A stretch of DNA of 35,135 nucleotides from positions 1 to 35,135 of the forward strand of contig JAFAZF010000082.1 of assembly GCA_019239915.1 (NCBI GenBank), given 5' to 3'. The position numbers were made by a program, and so were the translations under genes. The DNA is from Sphingomonadaceae bacterium. GTDB taxonomy: Bacteria; Pseudomonadota; Alphaproteobacteria; Sphingomonadales; Sphingomonadaceae. Position 1 is the stretch's first letter. The number at the start of each line of letters is the position of its first letter. Under the pieces are notes generated by a model. The model worked only from the letters and a program-made list of their open reading frames with translations, did no database searches and had not been told where the DNA came from. Below are positions 7,970 through 18,984 of this stretch, one piece after another.

Positions 7970-8098
7970 ATGACCTATCGGTCGCCAGCCTCGGGACGGC
8001 AGTTCGTGATCGTCGTGGCCGGCGGCGACGACCCGCTCGTCACCACCCTTGGAGGCACGATCATCGCCTGTCCGCCCACCACGGATCGGGGGCACTGA
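7970..8098 (+). pseudogene. Remnant of a PQQ-dependent dehydrogenase C-terminus
   Basis: A 42-codon frame begins MTYRSPASGRQFVIVVAGG and continues to a GGTIIACPP tail. This matches the closing pattern of membrane quinoprotein glucose/quinate-type dehydrogenases (P-M-T-Y...G-R-Q-Y-V-V-I-A-A-G-G...G-D-Y-V-I-A-Y-A-L-P). A stop codon lies two codons before the ATG, and nothing further upstream resembles the rest of an approximately 700-aa enzyme, so this is a leftover 3' end. It indicates a past deletion or rearrangement between the regulator and the glycoside hydrolase. The identification is from motif memory. Confidence 0.55.
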
Positions 8099-8104
8099 TG
8101 CGCC

Positions 8105-9604
8105 GTGCGCTTCCTCCTGCCGAAGGCGGCATCGTTCTCCGTGCATGACGTCCTGGCTGCGGAGCTCGATCCGCCGGCAATCGAAGACGGACGCGCGATC
8201 CCGCTGCAATGGATCTCGGTCGCGCCCGGCGCACCTTATTTCGTCGATGAGAATGGTCGCGACTGGACCCCGATCGGCCAGAACGACGCGATCAGCTGGC
8301 CGGAACTCGCCGGTCTGTTCCGGAGGCGCGATCTCGGCGCGGTCGAGCGCCATCTGCGCTGGCTGGCCGCGAACGGCGTTACTTGCCTGCGATTGATGCT
8401 CGAATATGCGCAGGTCCGGCACCGCTATTTCGAGCGCCCGGCCGGCCGCTTCGTGCCGGCGATGGTGCAGCTCTGGGACGATCTGTTCGCGCTCTGCGAG
8501 CGGGTCGGGCTGCGCATTCTGCTGACGCCGGTCGACACGTTCTGGACCTGGCTGCACTGGCGACATCATCCATGGAACAGCGCGAACGGTGGACCGCTCG
8601 ATCATCCCTCGCGGCTGCTGCTGTGTCGCGACATGCGGGCTGCGATCAAGGCGCGGCTGAGCTTCGCGGTACGGCGCTGGGGCGGATCCGGCGCGCTCTT
8701 CGCCTGGGATCTCTGGAACGAGATCCATCCCGCCCACGCGCTCGACAGTGCCGACTGCTTCGGCGAGTTCATCCACGATCTCTCGACCCATGTCCGCGGC
8801 CTCGAGCTGGAGCTCTACGGGCGCTCGCACCCGCAGACCGTCTCGCTGTTCGGGCCGGAGCTATGGCTGAAGCCGCATCTCGAATTGCGCGAGCCGATCT
8901 TCCGCCATCCCGATCTCGATTTCGCCAGCATCCACATCTACCGCGAGCGTTCGATCGACGATCCCCGCGATACCGTTGCGCCTGCGCTCGCAATGGGTCG
9001 GATCGTGCGTGAGTGCATCGCCGAAACGCCGATCGAACGGCCGTTCCTCGACACGGAGCACGGGCCGATCCACCGCTTCAAGGACAAGCGAAAGACGCTG
9101 CCGGAACCGTTCGACGACGAATATTTCCGGCACATGAGCTGGGCGCATCTCGCCTGCGGTGGCGTCGGCGGCGGCATGCGCTGGCCGAACCGGCATCCGC
9201 ATGTGCTGACGCCGGGGATGCGCCGTGCCCAGCGCGCCATGGCTGCGTTCCTGCCGCTCATCGACTGGAGTGACTTCCGGCGCGTCAGCGGCGATGAGAA
9301 TGTCCGCGCGCCGGGCTGGCATGTATTCGCCTGCCACGACGACCGTCAGGCGGTGGTCTGGATGCTGCGGCGCGGCGCCCGCGGCGCCGACGGCCGCCTC
9401 AGGCAAGATTTGCATCCGCGCCCCGCGCAGCTGCGACTGCCTCGCTTTGCCGGATGCGCAGTCGAGGTGACCGCCTTCGACACGGTGCGTGGGCATGTCA
9501 CGCATTGCTGGACTGCCGAGGTTCGTGGTCAGGAGCTCAGTCTTGACGACGCGCTGCCGCGGGCGGACTGCGCCTTCGCGATCCGCCGGCTGGATCATGG
9601 ATAG
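8105..9604 (+). CDS. Clan GH-A glycoside hydrolase (GH5-like cellulase/mannanase fold)
   Basis: The 499-aa product shows a TIM-barrel glycoside hydrolase pattern. The acid/base is in FAWDLWNEIHP (E206), preceded by VTCLRLMLEY (about 92-101), with SIHIYRER around 275-282. The probable nucleophile is E318 in FLDTEHG. The C-terminal 100 residues after PLIDWSDF form a small beta domain, as in many GH5/GH-A mannosidase-like proteins. No signal peptide is visible, so it is probably cytoplasmic and acts on short glycosides. The start is GTG at 8105; an in-frame stop lies just upstream at 8096-8098 and no good Shine-Dalgarno sequence is seen. The gene directly follows the dehydrogenase remnant. Family-level substrate prediction is not possible by eye. 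Confidence 0.75.
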   Translation: MRFLLPKAASFSVHDVLAAELDPPAIEDGRAIPLQWISVAPGAPYFVDENGRDWTPIGQNDAISWPELAGLFRRRDLGAVERHLRWLAANGVTCLRLMLEYAQVRHRYFERPAGRFVPAMVQLWDDLFALCERVGLRILLTPVDTFWTWLHWRHHPWNSANGGPLDHPSRLLLCRDMRAAIKARLSFAVRRWGGSGALFAWDLWNEIHPAHALDSADCFGEFIHDLSTHVRGLELELYGRSHPQTVSLFGPELWLKPHLELREPIFRHPDLDFASIHIYRERSIDDPRDTVAPALAMGRIVRECIAETPIERPFLDTEHGPIHRFKDKRKTLPEPFDDEYFRHMSWAHLACGGVGGGMRWPNRHPHVLTPGMRRAQRAMAAFLPLIDWSDFRRVSGDENVRAPGWHVFACHDDRQAVVWMLRRGARGADGRLRQDLHPRPAQLRLPRFAGCAVEVTAFDTVRGHVTHCWTAEVRGQELSLDDALPRADCAFAIRRLDHG

Positions 9605-9795
9605 GCAAAGGTTTCGCGTGCGCTGCAGCTAAACGCAGCCGCAAACTTCGATCATCATGCCAGCGGCGCGCGCGAACCTGCGCCGAGCCAATCTGCGCGT
9701 CCACTTACCCACCCGGCATGCGAGACCGCGCAGCCAGGACGATACCTGCGCCGCCTTCATGGCGCTCGGTATCGCTCGCTGATGTGCTGTCGTTG

Positions 9796-10386
9796 CTACG
9801 GTGCTGGCGTTTGGGTGCCGGTCGATGTGAAGAAGACGCCGCGCTCGCCGCCCGGAGGGCCGACATAGCGATCCATCTCTTCCTGGAAGCGCTGCGCGAG
9901 ATGGGCTTGGTGGCTTCCCGGCACCTGCGCCTGAAGCTCGCGAAACCAGTCGCTTTCCTCCTGATACATATGGTGAGTCACCGCGCCGCGGATATGCTCG
10001 AGCTTGTCGAGATAGTCGTGGCTCAGCGGGTCGAGATTCTCGAGTAGCGCCATCTGGATCTTGGTCATGGCCTGCTCTTCATAGGCCATGCCCGCGTGAG
10101 TCTTGTGCCCGCTGTCGGCAAGCGCGGGATAGAGGACCGACTCCTCGGCATTGGAATGTCCGGTCAGCAGCACCGCCAGCCGTTGCTGTGCGTCGCGGCG
10201 CGCCTCGGCACCCGTTGCCGACTTCACCGCCGCGAACGCTTCCTCGATCCGCTCATGATGATCGATCACCAGCGCGAACCAGCCACCAGCGGTGGCTTCC
10301 GCGCGGGCTCGTGCGCGCGCCTCCAACCGCGTCTCCTCGCTCTCCGGGGGCGTGACCGCGGCAATGACCTTGTCCAGGAACGACAT
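9796..10386 (-). CDS. Hemerythrin HHE-domain protein
   Basis: This 196-aa protein has the four-helix HHE pattern for a di-iron centre: VIDHHERIEEAF (H43/H44), LLTGHSNAEESVLYP (H77, E81/E82), AYEEQAMTKIQM (E103/E104) and VTHHMYQEESDWF (H138/H139, E143/E144). Such proteins bind or sense O2, NO or iron, or protect against reactive species. The N-terminal 30 residues are charged and helical, and the C-terminal 30 (GGERGVFFTSTGTQTPAP) look disordered. The ATG at 10386 follows GGGAGG on the minus strand. An FNR/FixK-type palindrome lies about 90 bp upstream, consistent with oxygen- or NO-responsive control. The gene stands alone next to an island boundary. Confidence 0.9.
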   Translation of the reverse strand: MSFLDKVIAAVTPPESEETRLEARARARAEATAGGWFALVIDHHERIEEAFAAVKSATGAEARRDAQQRLAVLLTGHSNAEESVLYPALADSGHKTHAGMAYEEQAMTKIQMALLENLDPLSHDYLDKLEHIRGAVTHHMYQEESDWFRELQAQVPGSHQAHLAQRFQEEMDRYVGPPGGERGVFFTSTGTQTPAP

Positions 10387-10472
10387 CGTAACCTCCCGAA
10401 TAGCTGCAAGATAAGAAAGGCCAGACCGGGATAGAGTTCCTCGTGACGAGACCTGCTTGCACGTCTTTTGAA

Positions 10473-10486
10473 TTGATCTAAGTCAA
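10473..10486 (-). promoter_or_regulatory. FNR/FixK-type binding site upstream of the hemerythrin gene
   Basis: TTGATCTAAGTCAA matches the Crp/Fnr-family pattern TTGA-N6-TCAA exactly and the FNR consensus TTGAT-N4-ATCAA in nine of ten defined positions. Its centre is about 93 bp before the hemerythrin start codon. That leaves room for a promoter about 41 bp downstream of the centre and a leader of roughly 50 bases. The pairing of an oxygen/NO-type box with a di-iron oxygen-binding protein supports a functional role. Confidence 0.55.
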
Positions 10487-10626
10487 TCTAATGATGCTTG
10501 TTGATAGAAGTTGATCCTATATCAGCTTCACGCTTGGGTGGCAGCTACTCACTCACGATCCGCGCCAGGCGTCCAAGACAGCGGCATTCCAGCCGCCCCC
10601 GCGCAATCGGGACGTGCATCGAGAAA

Positions 10627-10670
10627 TGGTGCCGCTTGCGTGACTCGAACACGCGACCCTCACATTACGA
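10627..10670 (-). repeat. Partial tRNA-Thr copy (attachment-site remnant of a genomic island)
   Basis: These 44 bases match the 3' part of the tRNA-Thr gene at 19714-19757 with one mismatch (A at 10662 against G at 19749), in the same orientation. The match runs from the anticodon loop through the TPsiC arm and acceptor stem to the encoded CCA, then stops sharply. It lacks the 5' half and cannot be a functional tRNA. Repeats reaching from the anticodon loop to the tRNA 3' end are the classic product of integration by tyrosine recombinases. Confidence 0.85.
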
Positions 10671-11075
10671 TGGCCTGTGACGCGCGGGGTTATGCCACTG
10701 ATTTGCATCGGCTTTTTGGGGCATCTCGATGGTTTTTTTCCCAGATGTCCCACGCCCTCCCCAACCGGCGGGGCGCCGTCGTTCGGGCACGTCGGAGCTT
10801 ACGTGCTTTCGCCGGACGTGCCCTCGGCGAGATGACCTGCGCTATACCTGCGAGGCATGAGCCGGCGACACCATTTGCGAGCCGCGTCCAACCCCGAAAG
10901 TGGGACTTAGCTGCCCGTTACCTTTGAATCGCGATCGCGATAATGTCGCTATTCGACGAGACTATACGCAAACACTATGCGGATCGTCCGATGTCGCTCT
11001 CGATAGGCTACGCGCTCCGATCCTAATCCGCTCCCGAAAGTGCGCCGGTCCGTAGGCGCGCTTGGAGACGCGGTG
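10671..11075. other. Gene-less left end of the island, containing the kdp promoter region
   Basis: About 400 bp without a convincing gene. Open frames here have no recognisable motif and no good ribosome binding site. The stretch nearest kdp (about 10925-11000) is richer in A/T. It contains a possible weak promoter, TTCGAC then CTATGC with a 17-base spacer (about 10952-10980). A KdpE-binding element is expected somewhere here but I cannot point to one reliably. Confidence 0.4.
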
Positions 11076-11159
11076 ATGCAGGATCTGCTCTGGGTAGCGA
11101 TCATGGCGGGACTGGTTGCGGCGACGCTCGGCTATGTCCGGCTGTGCGACAATGCGTGA
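11076..11159 (+). CDS. Small membrane peptide upstream of kdpF
   Basis: A 27-aa frame starts at ATG 11076, seven bases after GGAGA. It encodes one hydrophobic helix (LLWVAIMAGLVAATLGYV) followed by the short tail RLCDNA. It lies 10 bp before kdpF in the same direction and is too short for most gene callers. Similar tiny membrane peptides, ending in a conserved-looking R-L-C-D motif, occur before kdpF in other alphaproteobacteria as I recall. A structural or assembly role in the Kdp complex is plausible but unproven. Confidence 0.65.
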   Translation: MQDLLWVAIMAGLVAATLGYVRLCDNA

Positions 11160-11169
11160 GGCGGGCGGG

Positions 11170-11259
11170 ATGACGCTCGATCTCTGGCTCGCCGGCGGGA
11201 CCGCGATCGCCCTGCTCCTCTATCTCGTGGCGGTGCTCGTCCGCCCCGAGCGGTTCTGA
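11170..11259 (+). CDS. kdpF: KdpF, small subunit of the K+-transporting ATPase
   Basis: This 29-aa single-span membrane peptide ([20 protein letters not shown], then a tail ending VRPERF) has the length, position and closing R/K-P-E-x-F motif of KdpF. KdpF packs against KdpA and stabilises the KdpFABC pump. The start ATG at 11170 follows GCGGGCGGG. Its stop codon overlaps the GAGGAGG ribosome binding site of kdpA, so translation of the two is probably coupled. Confidence 0.85.
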   Translation: MTLDLWLAGGTAIALLLYLVAVLVRPERF

Positions 11260-11269
11260 GGAGGCAGCG

Positions 11270-12988
11270 ATGACGCTTCAGGGCTGGATCCTGATCTCCG
11301 TGTTTGTCGGCATGCTGCTCGCGCTGACCAAGCCCACGGGCGCGTGGCTGTTCGCGCTCTACGAGGGCCGCCCCACGCTGCTCCATGCCGTGATCGGCCC
11401 GGTCGAGACCGGCTTCTATCGGCTCGCCGGTATCGACCCCAGCGAGGAACAGGGCTGGCGCCGCTACGCCATGCACATGCTGATCTTCAACGCGATCTTG
11501 ATGCTGTTCACCTACGCGGTGCTGCGGCTGCAGGCGTTCCTGCCGTGGAACCAGCAGCATCTCGCCAACCTGCCCGAGCATCTCGCGGCCAACACCGCGA
11601 TCAGCTTCACCACCAACACCAATTGGCAGAGCTATTCGGGCGAATCGACGATGTCGAACCTCAGCCAGATGCTCGGGCTGACGATCCACAACTTCCTCTC
11701 GGCCGCGACCGGCATCGCGCTCGCCTTCGCGCTATTTCGCGGCTTCGCGCGGCGCCCCTCTCCCGACAAGGCACCGGCTACGATCGGAAACTTCTGGGCG
11801 GATGCCACGCGCATCACGCTCTACCTGCTGCTGCCGATCTCGATCGCCTATGCGCTGGTCCTGATCGCGAGCGGCGTGCCGCAGACACTCGCGGCGACGG
11901 TCGACCTCCATACGCTCGAGGGCGCCAGGCAGACGCTCGCGGTCGGGCCGGTCGCGTCCCAGGAGGCGATCAAGATGCTCGGCACGAATGGCGGCGGCTT
12001 TTTCAACGCGAACAGCGCGCATCCGTTCGAGAACCCGACCGCGCTGACAAACCTCGTCGAGATGCTGTCGATCTTCCTGATCGGCTTCGGCCTGACGTGG
12101 ACGTTCGGCAGGGCAGTCGGCAACACCCGCCAGGGCTGGGCGATCCTGTCGGCCATGGTGCTGATCTTCCTGGCCGGTGTCGCGCTCTGCTATGCGCAGG
12201 AGGCGGCGGGCAATCCGGTGCTCCACCACCTCGGCGTGGCCGGGCCCAACATGGAGGGCAAGGAGGTGCGCTTCGGTGCCGCCGCTTCGGCGTTGTTCGC
12301 GGTCGTCACCACGGCGGCATCGTGCGGCGCGGTCAATGCGATGCATGACAGCTTCACCGCGCTCGGCGGCCTGGTCCCGCTGTTCAACATCCAGCTTGGC
12401 GAGGTCGTCGTCGGCGGTGTCGGGGCGGGCATCTACGGCTTCCTGCTGTTCGCGATCCTCGCAGTGTTCGTCGCCGGACTGATGGTCGGCCGGACGCCCG
12501 AATATGTCGGCAAGAAGATCGAGACGCGCGAGGTCAAGCTCGCGGTGCTGGCGATCGCGGTGCTGCCGCTCGTCATCCTCGGCTTCACGTCGCTGTCCTG
12601 CGTGCTGCAGCAGGGGCTGGCGGGGCCGCTCAACAAGGGGCCGCACGGCTTCGCGGAGATCCTCTACGCCTTCACCAGCGCGGTGGGGAACAACGGCTCC
12701 GCCTTCGCGGGGCTCACCGCGGCCACGCCCTATTATGACGGCATGCTGGGTATGGCGATGTGGATCGGCCGCTTCTTCATCATCGTGCCGATGCTGGCGA
12801 TCGCCGGCAGTCTCGCCGCCAAGAAATACACGCCGACGAGCGCGGGCAGCTTCCCGACGACCGGACCGCTCTGGGTGGGGCTGCTCGTCGGCGTCGTGCT
12901 GATCCTCGGCGGCCTCACTTTCCTGCCAAGCCTCGCGCTCGGCCCCGTCGCCGATCATCTCGCGATGATCCGCGGCCAGCTTTTCTGA
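11270..12988 (+). CDS. kdpA: KdpA, K+-binding channel-like subunit of KdpFABC
   Basis: This 572-aa polytopic inner-membrane protein belongs to the superfamily of K+ transporters. The characteristic [20 protein letters not shown] lies near residues 236-255, at one of the four pore-loop selectivity filters. [16 protein letters not shown] (about 114-129) and [14 protein letters not shown] (near 470) give others. KdpA selects K+ and passes it to the path operated by KdpB. The ATG at 11270 has GAGGAGG five bases upstream. Length is in the usual KdpA range. It sits between kdpF and kdpB with short gaps, first of the large pump genes. Confidence 0.98.
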   Translation: MTLQGWILISVFVGMLLALTKPTGAWLFALYEGRPTLLHAVIGPVETGFYRLAGIDPSEEQGWRRYAMHMLIFNAILMLFTYAVLRLQAFLPWNQQHLANLPEHLAANTAISFTTNTNWQSYSGESTMSNLSQMLGLTIHNFLSAATGIALAFALFRGFARRPSPDKAPATIGNFWADATRITLYLLLPISIAYALVLIASGVPQTLAATVDLHTLEGARQTLAVGPVASQEAIKMLGTNGGGFFNANSAHPFENPTALTNLVEMLSIFLIGFGLTWTFGRAVGNTRQGWAILSAMVLIFLAGVALCYAQEAAGNPVLHHLGVAGPNMEGKEVRFGAAASALFAVVTTAASCGAVNAMHDSFTALGGLVPLFNIQLGEVVVGGVGAGIYGFLLFAILAVFVAGLMVGRTPEYVGKKIETREVKLAVLAIAVLPLVILGFTSLSCVLQQGLAGPLNKGPHGFAEILYAFTSAVGNNGSAFAGLTAATPYYDGMLGMAMWIGRFFIIVPMLAIAGSLAAKKYTPTSAGSFPTTGPLWVGLLVGVVLILGGLTFLPSLALGPVADHLAMIRGQLF

Positions 12989-13002
12989 TCGAGGCGCCGG
13001 AC

Positions 13003-15033
<2,031 letters not shown>

Positions 15034-15044
15034 GGAGCACTCCG

Positions 15045-15626
15045 ATGGGCAACGACTTCATCACCGCGCTGCGTCCCGCGATCGTCATGACGATCCTGTT
15101 CGCGCTATTGCTCGGGATTGGCTACCCTCTCACCATGACCGGCATCGGCCAGGCGATCTTCCCGGAACAGGCGAACGGTAGCCTCGTGCGCGATGCCAAC
15201 GGCTCGGTGATCGGGTCGACCGTGATCGGCGAGAGCTTCACCAGCGACCGCTATTTCGACACGCGCCCCTCGGCGGCGGGCAAGGGCTATGACGGGCTTG
15301 CTTCCTCGGGCTCGAACTACGGCCCGACCAGCCGGGCGCTCGCCGATCGGGTCAGGGCCGATGTCGCCAAGGCTCACAACGCAGGCATCTCGACGATTCC
15401 CGCAGATCTCGTCACCGCCAGCGGCTCGGGGCTCGATCCCGACCTGTCGCCGGCGGCGGCTTACGCGCAGGCACCGCGCGTGGCGCGCGTTCGCCGCCTC
15501 TCCGTGACACAAGTGCGCGCGCTGATCGGCGCGCAGACCGCGCGCCCGATCGCCGGCTTCCTCGGCGAGGAGCGCGTCAACGTCCTGGCACTCAACCTCG
15601 CGCTGGATCGGCTGGGGACGCATTGA
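15045..15626 (+). CDS. kdpC: KdpC, accessory subunit of KdpFABC
   Basis: The 193-aa product has one N-terminal membrane helix (LRPAIVMTILFALLLGIGYPL) and a periplasmic domain. It carries the family signatures ANGSLV, IGESF, YFDTRPSAAG and SGSNYGPTS. The C-terminal half has the usual PADLVTASGSGLDPD and APRVARVR blocks. KdpC associates with KdpA/KdpB and supports ATP affinity of the pump. ATG 15045 is preceded by TGAGGAG, which overlaps the kdpB stop. Its own stop overlaps the kdpD start. Confidence 0.97.
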   Translation: MGNDFITALRPAIVMTILFALLLGIGYPLTMTGIGQAIFPEQANGSLVRDANGSVIGSTVIGESFTSDRYFDTRPSAAGKGYDGLASSGSNYGPTSRALADRVRADVAKAHNAGISTIPADLVTASGSGLDPDLSPAAAYAQAPRVARVRRLSVTQVRALIGAQTARPIAGFLGEERVNVLALNLALDRLGTH

Positions 15627-18295
15627 CGGAAAGAGACCGCCCCGCACCCGAAGCGTTCCTGCGTGAAGCGGCGCAGGAAGGACGCGGCCGGCTCAAGATA
15701 TTCCTCGGCGCGGCTCCCGGCGTCGGCAAGACCTACGAGATGCTGCGCGAGGCGGCGTCACGCGCTGCGGCCGGCCTCGACGTCGTCGTCGGTGTCGTCG
15801 AGACGCACGGCCGCGCCGAAACCGAAGCGCTAACGCGCAGCCTCGCCATCCTGCCGCGCCGGCAGATCGACTATGAAGGCCGGACGCTGGCCGAGATGGA
15901 CCTCGACGCGCTGATCGGGCGCCGCCCTGCGCTCGCGCTCGTCGACGAACTCGCCCACAGTAATGCGCCGGGCAGCCGTCACCCGAAGCGTTACCAGGAT
16001 GTCGAAGAACTGCTCGCGGCCGGCATCGACGTCTATTCGACGATCAACATCCAGCACATTGAAAGCCTCAACGACGTCGTCGCCTCGTTCACGCGGGTCC
16101 GCGTCCGCGAGACGGTGCCCGATTCCATCCTCGAGCAAGCCGAGATCGAGGTCGTCGATATTCCGCCGGACGAGCTGATCGAGCGACTGAAAGAGGGCAA
16201 GGTCTATCTCCCGGAGGAAGCGACGCGGGCGCTCGGCCATTTCTTCTCGAAGTCGAACCTGTCGGCGCTGCGCGAGCTGGCGCTGCGCCACGCGGCGCAG
16301 GCGGTCGACGCGCAAATGCTCGACTACCTGCGCGATCAGGCTCTCGGCGGGGCGTGGGGCGCAAGCGAGCGGATCGTCGTCGCGGTCAGTGAGCTCGCCG
16401 GCGCCGACGGCCTCGTCCGCGCCGCCAAGCGCATGGCCGACGCGCTGCACGCATCGTGGACCGCGCTGCATATCGAGACCGCGCGGACGCGCCAGCTCGG
16501 CCCCGAGGAGCACAAGCATATCGCCAGCGTGCTGGCGCTCGCGACGCAGCTAGGCGCGCGGGTCGCGACCGTGCCCGCCGAGAATGTCATCGAGGGGTTG
16601 AAGGCGTTCGCGGTCGAGGCGCGCGCGACGCAGCTGATCGTCGGAAAATCGACGCGCTCGAAATGGTTCGAGTTGCGCCACGGCTCGGTGGTCGACAGGC
16701 TGGTCCGCGAGACGCCGGGCATCGCGGTGCACGTGCTGCCGTTCGGGCCGGGGCCCGATACCGCCGCCCGCCCTGCGCGGCCTGGGCCGCGCGCCGGCTG
16801 GGGCAGACCCGCCGCTTATTTCTACACGACGCTGATGGTCGCGGCGGTCTCCGCGCTCGGCACCACCGTCCTCGACTTCCTCGCGATCGGCAACATCGCG
16901 CTGCTCTATCTGCTGCCCGTGATGGCTGCCGCGAGCCTGTTCGGCCTGCGCCCCGGCCTCTATGCCGGGCTCGCCTCCAGCCTCGCCTACAACTTCTTCT
17001 TCCTGCCGCCGGTGGGCACGCTGTCGGTCTCCAATCCCGAGAACGTCGTCTCGATCTTCGTGCTGATCGGCGTGGCGATCGTCACCAGCCAGTTGACGTC
17101 ACGCGTCCGCGTTCAGGCCGATCTGGCGGGGGCAAGCGCGCGGACCAACGCCGCGCTCGCCGGCTACTTGCGCCAGCTGACCGCGCTCAACAATGCCGAC
17201 GCGGTCGCCCACGCCGCTTGCGCCGAGATCGCGCGGTTGCTGTCGCTGCGTGTGATCCTGCTTGAAAAAGGCGCTGCCGGCCTCACCGTCGAGGCGGCGA
17301 GCGAGCCCGGCGCGCGGCTGGAGACGATGGAGACCGCTGCCGCGCAATGGGTCTATGATCACGGCCAGCCCGCCGGTCGCGGCACCGGCACGTTGACGGC
17401 GTCGGACTGGCAGTTCCAGCCGCTGCGCGCCGGCGATCACATCCTTGCGGTGATGGGCCTGGCACGCGACGACGGTGCCGATCCGGTGCGCGCTGACCAG
17501 TTGACGTTGCTTGGCAGCCTCGTCGAGCAGACAGCGCTCGCGCTGGAACGGCTGCGGCTCGAGGCCGAGATGCGCGACGTTGACGCGGTCCGCGAACGCG
17601 ATCGGCTTCGTGCGGCTTTGCTCTCGTCGGTCAGTCACGATCTGCGCACGCCGTTGACCTCGGTGCTCGCCGCAACCGCCGAGCTCCGCCGCCGGAGCGA
17701 CGATCCGCTGCTCGACACGATCGAAAGCGAGGCGACGCGACTCAACCGCTTCGTCGCCAATCTCCTCGACATGGCCCGTGTCGAGGCGGGGGCGCTGCGA
17801 CTCAACATCGAGCCGGTCGACCTGACCGACGCGGTCGCGGGCGCCGTCCACGACACGCGCCGATCGCTGGAGGGGCATGCGATCCAGCTGGATGTATCGC
17901 CCGAACTGCCGCTGGTCGCGGTCGACCCGCAGCTTTTCCACCACGTTCTGCTCAATCTGCTCGACAATGCGGGCCGTTATGGCGCGCCCGATACCCCGAT
18001 CATGATCCGCGCGAGCCGTACATATGGCGCGCTGCGGCTCGCGGTGATCGACGAAGGCAGCGGCCTGCCACCGGGCCGCGAGGCGGAGGTCTTTGAGACC
18101 TTCCGCCGGCTCGATGGCTCGGATCGCGCAATCGGCGGCACCGGGCTCGGGCTTGCCATCGTCAAGGGCTTCGCCGAGGCGATGGGGATGAGTGCGCGCG
18201 CCGAGAACCGCGACGATGGCCGTGGCGCTGTCTTCAGCCTGCATTTCCCTGAACGGTTACTGGTCCGCGCCTCCAGCCCGGACGCCGACGCATGA
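15623..18295 (+). CDS. kdpD: KdpD, K+/turgor-responsive sensor histidine kinase
   Basis: The 890-aa product begins with the KdpD N-terminal domain: Walker A GAAPGVGKT (29-37) and Walker B-like ALVDELAHSN. A USP-like region follows (about 250-375), then a four-helix DUF4118 membrane block (about 395-495) and a GAF-like region. The kinase core has its phospho-acceptor H672 in SVSHDLRTPLTS, an N box LLNLLDNAGRYG, and G boxes DEGSGLPPG and GGTGLGLAIVKG. It phosphorylates KdpE when K+ is limiting. The start is TTG at 15623, overlapping the kdpC stop by three bases (TTGA), which implies translational coupling. Confidence 0.97.
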   Translation: MTERDRPAPEAFLREAAQEGRGRLKIFLGAAPGVGKTYEMLREAASRAAAGLDVVVGVVETHGRAETEALTRSLAILPRRQIDYEGRTLAEMDLDALIGRRPALALVDELAHSNAPGSRHPKRYQDVEELLAAGIDVYSTINIQHIESLNDVVASFTRVRVRETVPDSILEQAEIEVVDIPPDELIERLKEGKVYLPEEATRALGHFFSKSNLSALRELALRHAAQAVDAQMLDYLRDQALGGAWGASERIVVAVSELAGADGLVRAAKRMADALHASWTALHIETARTRQLGPEEHKHIASVLALATQLGARVATVPAENVIEGLKAFAVEARATQLIVGKSTRSKWFELRHGSVVDRLVRETPGIAVHVLPFGPGPDTAARPARPGPRAGWGRPAAYFYTTLMVAAVSALGTTVLDFLAIGNIALLYLLPVMAAASLFGLRPGLYAGLASSLAYNFFFLPPVGTLSVSNPENVVSIFVLIGVAIVTSQLTSRVRVQADLAGASARTNAALAGYLRQLTALNNADAVAHAACAEIARLLSLRVILLEKGAAGLTVEAASEPGARLETMETAAAQWVYDHGQPAGRGTGTLTASDWQFQPLRAGDHILAVMGLARDDGADPVRADQLTLLGSLVEQTALALERLRLEAEMRDVDAVRERDRLRAALLSSVSHDLRTPLTSVLAATAELRRRSDDPLLDTIESEATRLNRFVANLLDMARVEAGALRLNIEPVDLTDAVAGAVHDTRRSLEGHAIQLDVSPELPLVAVDPQLFHHVLLNLLDNAGRYGAPDTPIMIRASRTYGALRLAVIDEGSGLPPGREAEVFETFRRLDGSDRAIGGTGLGLAIVKGFAEAMGMSARAENRDDGRGAVFSLHFPERLLVRASSPDADA

Positions 18296-18984
18296 GCGGG
18301 CAGCGCATCCTTGTCGTCGACGACGATCTTCATATCCGCCGGCTGCTAGAGAGCACACTCTCGCGGGCCGGCTATGAGACGATTGAAGCGACCAGCGCCA
18401 CTGAGGCGCTGGCACAGGCGCGCCATGCCCACCCCGACGCGATCCTGCTCGATCTCGGCCTGCCCGATCGCGACGGATTGGAAATCATCCAGCTGCTGCG
18501 GGAGACATCCGCGGCACCTATCCTCATCATCTCCGCGCGCGATGCGACCGACCAGAAGGTCGCGGCGCTTGATCTCGGTGCGCACGACTATGTCGAGAAG
18601 CCGTTCGACACCGAGGAACTGCTCGCCCGCGTGCGCGCCAGCTTGCGGGACACGTTGATCGCGCAGGGCGCGGCCGCGACGCTGATCGCCGGCGACATCG
18701 AGATCGATCTCGTCAACCGTCGCGTGGTTCGCGCAGACGATGAGGTGCATCTGACACGCAAGGAATATGCGGTGTTGGAGCAGCTTGCGAGGTATCCCGG
18801 CCGCGTCGTCACGCACAAGCAGGCGCTCGAGGCCGGCTGGCCGCACAGCTACGACCGCCGCACCGAGTATCTGCGCATCGTCATCCGCAACCTGCGCCAG
18901 AAGCTGGAGATCGACCCCGCGCGGCCGGCACTCATCTTGAATGAGCTGGGCGTGGGCTATCGTCTGTTCGCCGGTCTGCTCTAA
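18292..18984 (+). CDS. kdpE: KdpE, OmpR-family response regulator
   Basis: This 230-aa response regulator has an acidic pocket (VVDDD, 8-12), phospho-acceptor D54 in ILLDLGLPD, and K103 in VEKPF. A winged-helix C-terminal domain follows, with LTRKEYAVLEQLARYPGRVVTHK and YLRIVIRNLRQKLE. The ATG overlaps the kdpD stop (ATGA). It activates the kdp promoter when phosphorylated by KdpD, so the locus encodes both the pump and its control. It is the last kdp gene; its stop overlaps that of a possible 27-aa minus-strand frame. Confidence 0.97.
   Translation: MSGQRILVVDDDLHIRRLLESTLSRAGYETIEATSATEALAQARHAHPDAILLDLGLPDRDGLEIIQLLRETSAAPILIISARDATDQKVAALDLGAHDYVEKPFDTEELLARVRASLRDTLIAQGAAATLIAGDIEIDLVNRRVVRADDEVHLTRKEYAVLEQLARYPGRVVTHKQALEAGWPHSYDRRTEYLRIVIRNLRQKLEIDPARPALILNELGVGYRLFAGLL

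Noticed and set aside
10627-10702. A second complete tRNA-Thr gene
   Set aside because: Similarity ends in the anticodon loop; no D arm or 5' acceptor strand follows, so it is only an attachment-site fragment.
10671-11075. An integrase or excisionase gene at the island's left end
   Set aside because: No reading frame of sufficient length or with a tyrosine-recombinase motif on either strand.
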